In this document: positions 44,600 to 53,597 of the stretch, in pieces
Numbering within the stretch: position 1 is the stretch's first letter
Layout: each line of letters opens with the position of its first letter
Source: Planktothrix sp. FACHB-1365
Lineage (GTDB): Bacteria; Cyanobacteriota; Cyanobacteriia; Cyanobacteriales; Microcoleaceae
Length of the DNA stretch: 64,000 bases
NCBI RefSeq assembly: GCF_014697575.1
Contig: NZ_JACJSC010000010.1
Coordinates: 1-64,000, forward strand
Reading direction: 5' to 3'
Made by a program: the position numbers and the translations under genes
Notes under the pieces: model-generated
Databases searched by the model: none
What the model saw: only the letters and a program-made list of their open reading frames with translations
Told to the model about the DNA's origin: nothing

Positions 44600-44740
44600 T
44601 TGTAATTTAATTTTGACAGAGGTTAATGCTCAAATTCTCGAAAATAGGTTAAACTCAAATCGGAGAATGTGCAATCGTTTGCAGATCTATTTTCTGATCT
44701 AAATCCAACTCATTTGATTTTATTAACTCTCGAAAAAACC

Positions 44741-45064
44741 ATGACTCCAGAAGTAACAGAAAAAATTGAAAATCTCATCAAGAAAAACAAAGTCTTTGTC
44801 TTTATGAAGGGGACAAAGCTCATGCCTATGTGCGGTTTTTCTAATAATGTTGTGCAGATTTTAAATAGTTTAGGCGTTCCTTTTGAAACCTGTGATGTTT
44901 TAGAAGATTATGAAATTCGCCAAGGGATTAAAGAATATTCTAGCTGGCCTACTATTCCCCAAGTTTATATCAATGGTGAATTTGTTGGGGGTTCCGATGT
45001 CATGATTGAACTGTATCAAAAAGGTGAATTACAGCAACTGCTAGAAGTGGCTCTAGCGTCCTAA
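44741..45064 (+). CDS. grxD: Monothiol glutaredoxin (Grx4/CGFS type)
   Basis: The 107-residue protein has the CGFS active site in KLMPMCGFSNNVVQILNSLG, with TVPQVYINGEFVGGSDVMIE-like (reading TIPQVYINGEFVGGSDVMIE) glutathione-binding segment. CGFS glutaredoxins hold a [2Fe-2S] cluster with BolA. The ATG at 44741 is chosen; the open frame from 44669 has no homology. Its partner bolA is 141 bases upstream. Confidence 0.94.
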   Translation: MTPEVTEKIENLIKKNKVFVFMKGTKLMPMCGFSNNVVQILNSLGVPFETCDVLEDYEIRQGIKEYSSWPTIPQVYINGEFVGGSDVMIELYQKGELQQLLEVALAS

Positions 45065-45069
45065 AATCG

Positions 45070-45170
45070 GTGGAACAGGCATCTTGCCTGTTAAGTGGGG
45101 TGTTGGGTGTGGGGTGCTGGAGTGCGGAGTGCGGAGTGCGGAGTGCGGAGTGCGGAGTGCGAAGTCAGAA
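45070..45170 (+). repeat. Dispersed repeat: palindrome plus STRR (GGAGTGC x6)
   Basis: First GTGGAACAGGCA-TCT-TGCCTGTT (45070-45092), a member of the palindrome family seen after rplA. Then six perfect GGAGTGC copies (45119-45160), followed by CAGAAGTTAATAATTTCCCC. The STRR and its flank match 38113-38165. Confidence 0.88.
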
Positions 45171-45249
45171 GTTAATAATTTCCCCCCTGCTCCTCTTCTT
45201 CCCCTGCTCTCTCTACCTCCCCTTCCCAAACCCTTTGCTGATAGCTTTC

Positions 45250-45498
45250 CTAATAATAGTCTACTTGAGGTTGAGGCATCGGCATTTCAAAATTTGAGGG
45301 ATCATAAATGTATCGGGTTGCTTCTTCCTCCAAACGACTAATTAAATAGGGTTCTAAAGTATTGGTATGTCTGAGTGCTGCCAAATAACCGTCTAAATAT
45401 AACCTGAGATCATCATAGCGATAACCTCGATTCCACATCTCGACAAGGGCGTCGGTGAGTTTTTGGTAATGGCGAATGGTGAGTGTGTCCTGAAGCAT
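45250..45498 (-). CDS. DUF6761-like cyanobacterial protein
   Basis: The 82-residue protein begins MLQDTLTIRHYQKLTDALVE and has MWNRGYRYDDLRLYLDGYLA and LRHTNTLEPYLISRLEEEAT. It resembles DUF6761 proteins found only in cyanobacteria. The function is unknown. It ends beside the STRR array. Confidence 0.75.
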   Translation of the reverse strand: MLQDTLTIRHYQKLTDALVEMWNRGYRYDDLRLYLDGYLAALRHTNTLEPYLISRLEEEATRYIYDPSNFEMPMPQPQVDYY

Positions 45499-45815
45499 AG
45501 TTTTAATGGGGTTTGAGTAGTGACTACTAGATTCAACAAGGATGGCGAACCCATCCGGTCATTTTATTAAGAGTTTAATCATTGGGCAAGTCCGACACTG
45601 ATTAGGGAGGCTAGAAAGGACAAAAGGGACACTGAGTTGTCTATCTCTATGTTAACTCCCTTTATCTTAACTTCTTCTCCCCATCACCCAGACTTCCTTT
45701 TCCTATTTTTATACTTTTGACAGAATAAGCTGATTGCAGAGTAACAGGAGCTACAAAATCAGAAAGATTACCCTGTTACCCTTGAAGTCAATATTGAAGA
45801 AGGAAGCTCGTATCC
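45499..45815. other. Divergent intergenic region, nothing specific recognised
   Basis: About 320 bases between the DUF6761-like gene and the response regulator. A T-rich stretch lies around 45700-45725. I see no palindrome or terminator. Confidence 0.4.
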
Positions 45816-46574
45816 GTGGGATCTGCTTGTATTTCAATTATTGAAGGAAACCCGCATTTACGATCACTCTTGGGTTGGCATTTACAGCACGTTGGTTACT
45901 CGGTTTATCAAGCTGCTGATTTGCATAATGGAAGAGATATCTTCTATGCTCATCAACCCAATTTAGTGATTTTGGATGCTGAACTGCCAGAGGGGAATAG
46001 TTTGGAATTTTGCCAATGGCTTCAGCAGCAACGACAATCGTTAATTCTGATGTTGTCGGCTCGCACAACGGAATCGGATATTGTCCGAGGCTTGAGAGCG
46101 GGTGCTGACGACTATTTAGCAAAACCTTTTGGAATGCAGGAGTTTTTGGCCAGAACCGAATCCTTGATGCGCCGTAGTCGCACCATTGTTCCGCCAACAA
46201 CCTTGGATTATGGAGCGCTCAAAATTGACTTAGTACAACGTCGAGTTCGTCTACACAGTCAATTAATTGAACTAACGCCCCAAGAATACAGTCTGCTTTA
46301 TGTTCTCGCCCAAGCTTGCGGAGAACCGTTGAGTCGTTCAGAACTATTGCGACGAGCATGGCCCGATTCTATTGATAATCCCCGCACGATTGACACTCAT
46401 GTTCTGTCATTACGGAAAAAAGTAGAAACTGACCCCCGCCAACCGAATTTAATCCAAACGGTTCGTAATGTTGGCTATCGTCTGAATTTAGAAATTCTGA
46501 AAGCGGAAACCGTTCGCACCGCCAGACTCAATGGCAAATATCCACCAATTCGCGTGAAGACCGGAAGTGGCTAA
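45816..46574 (+). CDS. Response regulator, OmpR/PhoB family, atypical receiver
   Basis: The 252-residue protein has a receiver domain and a C-terminal winged helix (RRVRLHSQLIELTPQEYSLL and RTIDTHVLSLRKKVETDPRQ). The phospho-acceptor Asp is in NLVILDAELPEGN and Lys in DYLAKPFGMQEF. The usual double-acid pocket is reduced: the first strand ends IIEGNP, a single Glu. No histidine kinase is adjacent. The start is GTG at 45816. Targets are unknown. Confidence 0.88.
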   Translation: MGSACISIIEGNPHLRSLLGWHLQHVGYSVYQAADLHNGRDIFYAHQPNLVILDAELPEGNSLEFCQWLQQQRQSLILMLSARTTESDIVRGLRAGADDYLAKPFGMQEFLARTESLMRRSRTIVPPTTLDYGALKIDLVQRRVRLHSQLIELTPQEYSLLYVLAQACGEPLSRSELLRRAWPDSIDNPRTIDTHVLSLRKKVETDPRQPNLIQTVRNVGYRLNLEILKAETVRTARLNGKYPPIRVKTGSG

Positions 46575-46787
46575 TCCCTAACCTGAAACTTCTCACTATT
46601 AGATCGTTGATTGTTGACGGTCTAATCGTTTATTTTAATGATTCCCAATTCTCCTGGGATTGTTGCAGGGTCAGGACTGTTATTGGCTTGGGGAAATTTT
46701 TCGAGTTCCTTTGGGGAGCGGGAGTACCTTGAATCAGTTCCCCTCTATTCTCAATACCGCACCCGACAACGATCACACAACTGAAAA

Positions 46788-47402
46788 TTAATTGTTAAAT
46801 GGAGGATAATTGAGAGCCGTAGAAATTGTCCAAATATCCATTAAACCCAATAATAAACTACACCCGAATAAAATAAAATACATCCAAGGTTGAGCCAAGG
46901 GACGTACATCCGTTGTATCAATTCCGGTTTTTTCTTGAACGATGGCTACAAACTTGGCAAATCCAGCCATTCGCATGGGGAGTAAATATCCCTCTCCCGT
47001 CTGGCTCAAAAAATAATAAACCAGTCCCCCTTGTCCTGTGGTTCTGGGTTTTAAGGCTTTAATCTGACTCCAGGAAAGTGACCATCCCTTACGAAACAAG
47101 GGAAGAACAGTAACCCAAGGGGAATAGGTGACTTGAATTCCCTGCTCATCTATAATCACCCGTTCGGTGAGAAGACCATAAACAATGATCGCTCCTAGCC
47201 CTATTCCTATCGCCAGGAATAGGGGAGAAACGGGAGCTTGGACAGCTTGTGCCAAAAACGGCAACGGGAGCATCAACACCGTGTAAAGACTTAACAAGGT
47301 GATGCGGATAACAGCAGAAATGCGAAATACAGTGGGACTGGATAAAACGACAGGTTCAACGGTCATATTAAAAGCATTTACAAATGGAATGACACCAAAC
47401 AT
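46788..47402 (-). CDS. Membrane protein, PH-like domain, unknown function
   Basis: The 204-residue protein has two N-terminal and one or two C-terminal membrane segments (ITLLSLYTVLMLPLPFLAQA and MYFILFGCSLLLGLMDIW). A middle part, ERVIIDEQGIQVTYSPWVTV..., resembles a bacterial PH-like domain. I know no named family. An internal ATG near residue 12 may be the true start. Confidence 0.6.
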   Translation of the reverse strand: MFGVIPFVNAFNMTVEPVVLSSPTVFRISAVIRITLLSLYTVLMLPLPFLAQAVQAPVSPLFLAIGIGLGAIIVYGLLTERVIIDEQGIQVTYSPWVTVLPLFRKGWSLSWSQIKALKPRTTGQGGLVYYFLSQTGEGYLLPMRMAGFAKFVAIVQEKTGIDTTDVRPLAQPWMYFILFGCSLLLGLMDIWTISTALNYPPFNN

Positions 47403-47477
47403 CGCGCTGCATCAATGAATTGGGATCAACTCACAGTGCGATGGGTGTCAAGATTTTGTTATCAAGGTTTTCTTAAA

Positions 47478-47894
47478 TTAATCAACGGTGGTTAAAGCTG
47501 GAGTAGTTAAAGGTTCCAGTTTGACTGTACGCTTACTGGTAAAGGTTCTCGGTTGTGTTAAAGGTTGAGCATTGAGTGTTAAAGGTTTGCCATCAGGGTG
47601 AATAGACTCTTGATCAATTTGGAGCCGCTCACAGGGAATATTATCGGCAATAATAGCACTAGCCATACTCCCAGTATGAATTTCTAGGGTGGCTTGGGGA
47701 ATCGCCTCAAACACTAAACGTTGTCCTGGGAATACCACCCGCTCAAAGTACCAGTTGGGGACGTTAGTAATGCGAGCGATCTGAATATGGCTGGTAGCAT
47801 TAACATAGCAGCACAAAATTCGACCAGAACTATTCGACGGTAGGGGATCAAGAATTTGAGCCATATCTGAATCAAGGGGCGTTGAGTTAAACAT
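47478..47894 (-). CDS. DUF1830 family protein
   Basis: The 138-residue protein has RILCCYVNATSHIQIARITN and VPNWYFERVVFPGQRLVFEA, the DUF1830 domain with its double Cys. A polar tail follows. The family is restricted to cyanobacteria; the function is unknown. It is 75 bases upstream of the PH-like membrane gene on the same strand. Confidence 0.88.
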   Translation of the reverse strand: MFNSTPLDSDMAQILDPLPSNSSGRILCCYVNATSHIQIARITNVPNWYFERVVFPGQRLVFEAIPQATLEIHTGSMASAIIADNIPCERLQIDQESIHPDGKPLTLNAQPLTQPRTFTSKRTVKLEPLTTPALTTVD

Positions 47895-48241
47895 TTTATG
47901 GATTACTTGTCACGTTAACATTTGCTGATCCCCGTTGGTTGTAACTGCGACTACCAATCAGCTATTATACTCATCAATTTTGGGGGAAACTTCTCAATCA
48001 ATTCAAAGGTTTCACCTGATTTTAAAGAAATTCTTTCAAAATTAAAATTCTGAAAAAAGTTGAGCTTCAAGGGATGGGGATCGATCAATCTCTGTCCCCT
48101 GTGCTTATCCAAACTTCATCATTTTCTCAGATTGGCAACCCTAAACGCACCAAAATTCGTTATAGTGTTAAGGAATCTTAAATAAACTCGATATAACTTC
48201 ACTGATTTTGGCCTTAGTTCCGCCTGACCCACAGCAGCCCT
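47895..48241. other. Divergent intergenic region, AT-rich
   Basis: About 350 bases between DUF1830 and the radical SAM gene. No RNA family, array or clear promoter pair is recognised. Confidence 0.4.
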
Positions 48242-49810
48242 ATGGAAGATAAGATCCTTTACGTCCGTCTCCCCTGTAACCCCATTTTCCCAATTGGGGT
48301 GGTTTATCTGTCTGATCACGTTCACAAGCTGTTTCCCAGCGTTCAACAACGCATTTTTGATTTAGGGGCTGTTCCTCCCTTGGATTATGCTGCGGCGTTG
48401 GATGCTTGTGTCGATGAGTTCCAACCGACATTATTAGTATTTTCTTGGCGAGATATTCAAATTTACGCCCCTGTGGGTGGACGGGGTGGAAATCCCCTGC
48501 AAAATGCCTTTGAATTTTATTATGCTAAAAACCCTTTGATTAAATTACGGGGAGCGTTAGGGGGGTTAAAATTAGCAACTTCCTATTATACCGAACTGTG
48601 GCGTAATTTAGGATTAATTAAACGCGGATTATCTCGTTCTCAAAAATATAACCCTCAAGCGCGGGTCGTAGTTGGGGGAGGGGCTGTCAGTGTTTTTTAT
48701 GAACAGTTGGGAACGAGTTTACCCAAAGGAAGTATTGTTTCCGTTGGGGAAGGGGAAAGTTTATTAGAAAAGTTATTAAGAGGGGAAGATTTAGCTCAGG
48801 AACGGTGCTATATTGTGGGCGAAACAACACCGCGAGATCGCTTAATTCATGAACCCCCCATGAATTTGGAAAAAACCGCTTGTAATTACGATTATATAGA
48901 AACAATTTGGCCGGAATTTCAATACTATTTTCAAGACCAAGACTTTTATATTGGGGTACAAACAAAGCGGGGTTGTCCCCATAACTGTTGTTATTGTATT
49001 TACACAGTTATTGAAGGAAAACAAGTTAGAATTAATCCGGCTGATGAAGTTGTAGCGGAAATGCAGCAACTTTATAACCGAGGAATTAGAAATTTTTGGT
49101 TTACCGATGCTCAATTTATTCCCGCCCGTCGATTTATTGATGATGCGGTAGAATTATTGCAGAAAATTCTCGATGCAGGGATGACAGATATTCACTGGGC
49201 GGCTTATATTCGCGCGGATAATTTAACCCCAGAATTATGTCAATTAATGGCAAAAACAGGGATGAATTATTTTGAAATTGGCATTACTAGCGGTTCCCAG
49301 GAATTAGTTAGAAAAATGCGAATGGGATATAACCTGCGGGTGGTCTTAGAAAATTGTCGAGATTTAAAAGCCGCCGGGTTTAATGATTTGGTTTCGGTGA
49401 ATTATTCCTTTAATGTCATTGATGAAACCTTTGATACCATTCGTCAAACCATTGCGTATCATCGAGAATTAGAAGCTATTTTTGGGGCGGATAAAGTGGA
49501 ACCTGCGATTTTCTTTATTGGGTTACAACCCCATACCCATTTAGAGGAATATGCCTTCCAAAAGGATATGTTAAAACCAGGGTATGATCCCATGAGTTTA
49601 ATGCCTTGGACAGCCAGAAAGTTACTCTGGAACCCAGAACCGTTAGGATCATTTTTTGGGGAAATTTGTTTAGAAGCGTGGAACCGCAACCCCAATGATT
49701 TTGGACGCACGGTGATGGATATTTTAGAAGAACGTTTAGGACGAGCCCCCTTAGAAGAAGCGTTAAGTGCACCAATTTCTGGGGAAAAACAGTTGGCTAC
49801 TATTCGTTAA
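48242..49810 (+). CDS. B12-binding-type radical SAM protein
   Basis: The 522-residue protein has an N-terminal B12-binding-like region (VVVGGGAVSVFYEQLGTSLP...) and a radical SAM cluster CPHNCCYC near residue 244 in TKRGCPHNCCYCIYTVIEG, with the SPASM-free barrel downstream. Close cyanobacterial relatives have been labelled as acting in photosystem II high-light acclimation. The substrate is unknown. There is no partner gene before it. Only the radical SAM chemistry can be stated with confidence. Confidence 0.82.
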   Translation: MEDKILYVRLPCNPIFPIGVVYLSDHVHKLFPSVQQRIFDLGAVPPLDYAAALDACVDEFQPTLLVFSWRDIQIYAPVGGRGGNPLQNAFEFYYAKNPLIKLRGALGGLKLATSYYTELWRNLGLIKRGLSRSQKYNPQARVVVGGGAVSVFYEQLGTSLPKGSIVSVGEGESLLEKLLRGEDLAQERCYIVGETTPRDRLIHEPPMNLEKTACNYDYIETIWPEFQYYFQDQDFYIGVQTKRGCPHNCCYCIYTVIEGKQVRINPADEVVAEMQQLYNRGIRNFWFTDAQFIPARRFIDDAVELLQKILDAGMTDIHWAAYIRADNLTPELCQLMAKTGMNYFEIGITSGSQELVRKMRMGYNLRVVLENCRDLKAAGFNDLVSVNYSFNVIDETFDTIRQTIAYHRELEAIFGADKVEPAIFFIGLQPHTHLEEYAFQKDMLKPGYDPMSLMPWTARKLLWNPEPLGSFFGEICLEAWNRNPNDFGRTVMDILEERLGRAPLEEALSAPISGEKQLATIR

Positions 49811-49915
49811 TTCTGTTTGATCTGTGGGGTGTATCAGTGCGGTGCACGCATCCCACACCAAGCTATTATTAATATTATAAAGTCTATAATAAAATTTTCT
49901 TGTTAAACCATAACT

Positions 49916-51268
49916 ATGATTGATATTAACTGGGATACCTTTTGTTCTGAACTGTCGGGGATTGAAATTATTCGGGATCAAACCCAAGTGATGAAACTCT
50001 CTCAAGACTATTATCATTTTAGCCCCATTTTGCAACCGTTACTTAAGGATAAAACCGGAGATATTGTAGTACGTCCCACAACGGAAGCCGAAATTTTACA
50101 AGTCGCTAAAGTTTGTGTTAAATATAAAGTTCCTCTGACAGTTCGGGGTGCGGGAACCGGAAATTATGGACAGTGCATTCCATTAGAAGGAGGGGTAATT
50201 TTAGATATTTCTAAATTGAATCAAATTAAATGGATAAAACCAGGTTTAGGTTGTGTAGAACCGGGGGTTAAATTAGCAGCATTTGATAAACAAGCGAGGG
50301 AAATGGGATGGGAATTACGCATGGTTCCTTCCACCTATCGGACTGCAACAATTGGAGGATTTATTGAGGGGGGAAGTGGGGGAATTGGTTCTATTACTTA
50401 TGGACAATTACGAGATCGCGGTAACTTACAAGCAGCACGAGTTGTGACACTGGAAGATGAACCAAATATTATTGAATTAAGAGGGGATGATGTGCAGAAA
50501 GTTAATCATGCTTATGGAACCAATGGAATTATTACTGAGTTAGAAATTCCCTTAGCTCCTGCCTATCCTTGGTCAGAACTTATTGTTACCTTTGATAATT
50601 TTATGACCTCGGCTCGATTTGGTCAAGCCTTAGCCTTATCCGATGGCATTATTAAAAAATTAATCTCTATTTGTGCCTCTCCTATACCTGCCTATTTTGC
50701 TGCATTTAAAGATATAATTCCCCCAGGAAAACACGCAGCATTATTAATGATTTCCGAAACCAGTTTAGAACCCTTTCAAGAATTAGTGAAGGAATATCAG
50801 GGAGAAATTTGTTATCAAAAGCCATCGCAGGAAGTAGGGAAAGGAACAACAATAATAGAATATACTTGGAACCATACCACGTTACACGCTCGAAGTGTAG
50901 ATCCGTCTATTACTTATTTACAAACCCTATTACCTGCGGATCGAAAATTAGAATTATTAGAACATCTTTATGATCATTTTGGGGATGAAGTTATGCAGCA
51001 TTTAGAGTTTTTAAGACTACATGGAGAAATGCACCCCGCCTCTTTACAGTTAGTGCGATTTACTACAGAAGAACGGTTAAATGAAATTATTCGTTATCAT
51101 GAAGAACGAGGGGCGGTTATTTTTAATCCCCATACTTATATTTTAGAAGATGGCGGCATGAAAATGATTAATTTAGAACAATTACAATTTAAACAACAAG
51201 TAGACCCCTATGGGTTATTAAATCCGGGGAAAATGAGAGCCTGGTTAGAACGTGAAAAACATCTTTAA
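49916..51268 (+). CDS. FAD-binding oxidoreductase (GlcD-like, FAD_binding_4)
   Basis: The 450-residue protein has the FAD-binding type 4 pattern: VVRPTTEAEILQVAKVCVKY, VPLTVRGAGTGNYGQCIPLE, RTATIGGFIEGGSGGIGSIT and KVNHAYGTNGIITELEIPLA. Such enzymes oxidise 2-hydroxy acids or alcohols. The usual covalent-FAD residue of some subfamilies is not identified. The substrate is unknown. It lies 105 bases after the radical SAM gene on the same strand. Confidence 0.85.
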   Translation: MIDINWDTFCSELSGIEIIRDQTQVMKLSQDYYHFSPILQPLLKDKTGDIVVRPTTEAEILQVAKVCVKYKVPLTVRGAGTGNYGQCIPLEGGVILDISKLNQIKWIKPGLGCVEPGVKLAAFDKQAREMGWELRMVPSTYRTATIGGFIEGGSGGIGSITYGQLRDRGNLQAARVVTLEDEPNIIELRGDDVQKVNHAYGTNGIITELEIPLAPAYPWSELIVTFDNFMTSARFGQALALSDGIIKKLISICASPIPAYFAAFKDIIPPGKHAALLMISETSLEPFQELVKEYQGEICYQKPSQEVGKGTTIIEYTWNHTTLHARSVDPSITYLQTLLPADRKLELLEHLYDHFGDEVMQHLEFLRLHGEMHPASLQLVRFTTEERLNEIIRYHEERGAVIFNPHTYILEDGGMKMINLEQLQFKQQVDPYGLLNPGKMRAWLEREKHL

Positions 51269-51280
51269 CTACCAACTCCT

Positions 51281-51348
51281 AGAAATCGGGTTTCTCAATC
51301 AAAAATGTTAATTTCATCCCATAAATAAAGATTAGAAACCCGATTTCT
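51281..51348 (+). repeat. Single copy of the AGAAACC inverted repeat family
   Basis: AGAAATCGGGTTTCT (51281-51295) and its exact complement AGAAACCCGATTTCT (51334-51348) are 38 bases apart. The same kind of arms, with a C in the centre, are found in the tandem array at 54925-55246, so this is a dispersed family. Confidence 0.85.
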
Positions 51349-51356
51349 GTTATGAT

Positions 51357-52540
51357 TTATTCATCTGTATTTGTTTCTTTTGAAATAAGTTTTGTAATTT
51401 GCCTACCAATACAACCTGCGATCGCTCCTATTACAAAACTCCATAAAAATGCCAGCATAAATGGTTCTAAGGAAAAGGTTATTTCCAGATAGGATATGGT
51501 TAGGGGTTTTTCAATGTATGCTGAGGCAATAGATGAAACAATACCCCCTACACCTAAACCAAAGCCTAACATTGAAATAGTCTGCTCTAAAGATTGATCG
51601 CGTTTTCTTTCATTGTCTTCATTAGTACGGAGTATCTCTGCTTTTTCCCGATCTAGTTTTGCTTGTTCAATTTCAACTAATCCTCTAATACTAGATATCG
51701 CCTGATCTAATAAATTTGAGGCGGGTTTTAAATAGTTTAAATCCGCTTGAATTTGGGCGGGTAAAGTTTGACATTCTCGATTTAAAAAGCAGACAAAAAA
51801 TTCTAAATCATCTTCGGTTTCTTGTTGGAGATGCTTCAAAATGCGCTGATAATTCCCGACATTAATATTAATGGTATTCAGAGCATATTCTAGGTTTCTT
51901 AATTTTAAGGTATATTGAGGCGCGATTTTAATCAGGGTGATCAATTGTTTTTTTAAACCTTCTAAATCTAAGTTAGATGTTTCTGCTTCCGGGTCAAGTT
52001 TCATGATTTTTCTTAATTCTACTTCAATAATGTTGCGAATTAGCTCATCAGCTTCTTGATAAGCTTGACGACTAAATTCAAAGGTATAGGCTATTTTATG
52101 ATAATAGAGAAAGAATTCAGGTAAATTAAAATAAATCGGCTTAATTTTTTCTGGGGTAGCTTCGGTTAGATAAAATACAATTAAAATCCGATTTAGACTT
52201 CTTTTAGGGTTTCCATATTCAATAATATAACTCCCTAACAGTTTTCCGTCTTGATAAAACGTATTACAATAATCTCCAAATAAATCATAGCGTAATTGCT
52301 CGGCGATCGCTTTTAAATTTTGATCCTCCCTTGGGGTATTTTCGGGTAAAAACGCCGATCTTGACGTTGAGTTTCTAATAAATCTAGGGTTTCTCCTGGG
52401 GTTGATTTCAACGCATCTTCAGACCGTAATTGAGGATTTAGATCTCCGTCTTTAAATTGGGGTTTAAACTGGTCTAATATGGGTTGATACTGCTCTTTAA
52501 CAACCGTAACTTGATTGTCAACGGGTTGTAAATCTGCTGT
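51357..52540 (-). pseudogene. Frameshifted membrane protein gene cut by an IS
   Basis: The intact part, 51357-52004 (215 residues), has a helical region and two membrane helices near the C-terminus (GLGVGGIVSSIASAYIEKPL and FMLAFLWSFVIGAIAGCIGR). Reading in frame upstream of that ATG, another 116 or so codons stay open (e.g. YDLFGDYCNTFYQDGKLLGS and FYLTEATPEKIKPIYFNLPE), without any start codon. A -1 shift near an A run (52348-52352 on the plus strand) joins this frame to an upstream one (LRSEDALKSTPGETLDLLET). That upstream part ends at the transposase remnant, so the 5' end is lost. The original function is unknown. Confidence 0.7.
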
Positions 52541-53267
52541 TAAACCAGATTACTGATACTTTTCTGCTAACATTTCGTCCATGACTGACATCTTTTTCTT
52601 CATATACTGTTAAAGGTTTTTCAATTTCTGCTAAATTTTTTATTCGCTTGTGTAATTTAACTTGATTGCCTTTTGCCGGAATTAAATAATCATTTTTGCT
52701 CTCAATTATTGCCTGAGTTGTTGCCTTACTACAATGGAGAGCATCAAGAGTAAATACTTTAAATAACCCACATTTCTCTATCATAGATAGAACTTTAGCA
52801 TTTTCAGAATTTTGTTTACTTTCAAAACTTTCCGACTTAATTACTAACTTTGTTTCTTGACTAAACCAAGATACCATTATTAGCATATTTTGTTTTTGAT
52901 TTTCATAGTTAGTCAGGGTATTTTTTAAAGATTTTCCATCGATCGCAATCCAATCAATGCCTTATTTTTGCCAATAATATTTCTTAATTTTTGACTGAAA
53001 AATTAACTGAATCTCTATTAGATTTATCCCGATCATTACTCGTCTAATGCTACTATAAGATGGCAATTTTTTAGCGGTAATTTTTAATAATTTAATGAGT
53101 TTATGTTCTTCGTTTTTTCTAAAATTATCTATTTGCTTATCAGTCACATTGCCAGTTAGCAGGGCCAAAATAATGATAGTCAACACTACCCATAATTCAT
53201 GTCTTTTACCCCGATTTTTCCGAAAATCCTTGACTAACTTCAGTTGTTCAATTATACTGTTTAACAT
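52518..53267 (-). pseudogene. ISAs1-type transposase, interrupted and truncated
   Basis: The N-terminal part (MLNSIIEQLKLVKDFRKNRG, KRHELWVVLTIIILALLTGN) matches ISAs1-type transposases. At 52962-52964 an in-frame TAA interrupts the frame, and reading continues without a shift into IDWIAIDGKSLKNTLTNYEN, with the first catalytic Asp. The next ORF (from 52886) continues to VSHGRNVSRKVSVI, then homology stops abruptly. The C-terminal third, with the last catalytic Glu, is missing. The element is dead. Confidence 0.8.
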
Positions 53268-53282
53268 GATTTTTTTAAAACC

Positions 53283-53334
53283 AAATAAAAGTGATCTCTT
53301 TTTAATTTTACCAAAATAAAGATCACTTTTATTT
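53283..53334. repeat. 15-bp perfect inverted repeat upstream of the transposase
   Basis: AAATAAAAGTGATCT (53283-53297) and AGATCACTTTTATTT (53320-53334) are exact complements with a 22-base loop. It lies just beyond the transposase start. It may be the left end of the element or an unrelated hairpin. Confidence 0.75.
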
Positions 53335-53597
53335 TCCTTTTTACCCCTGACTTTGAAAACCCCCTGCTGCTGGAAGGGGAGAGGAGAAGAATTCTTAATA
53401 TTAAATATCTATCTAGTTTAAAAGTATTAATTACTCCCCCTTCCCTTGAAGGGAAGGGGGTTGGGGGGTTAGGTCACAGAGGTTTATGGGAGAGAATGAA
53501 ACAGCCCTGGGGGGGGGCCCAGGGAACCACTTCGACACGCTCAGTGCTTCACAGTAAGAAGTAAAAGGGTTTCAGGATTCAAAAATGTCCTAAGCAA
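53335..53597. other. Intergenic stretch with a long GC palindrome
   Basis: The palindrome CCCCCTTCCCTT-G-AAGGGAAGGGGG (53436-53460) has 12-base arms around one base. A second G/C-rich run with GGGGGGGGCCC lies near 53510. No gene is seen. Confidence 0.6.
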
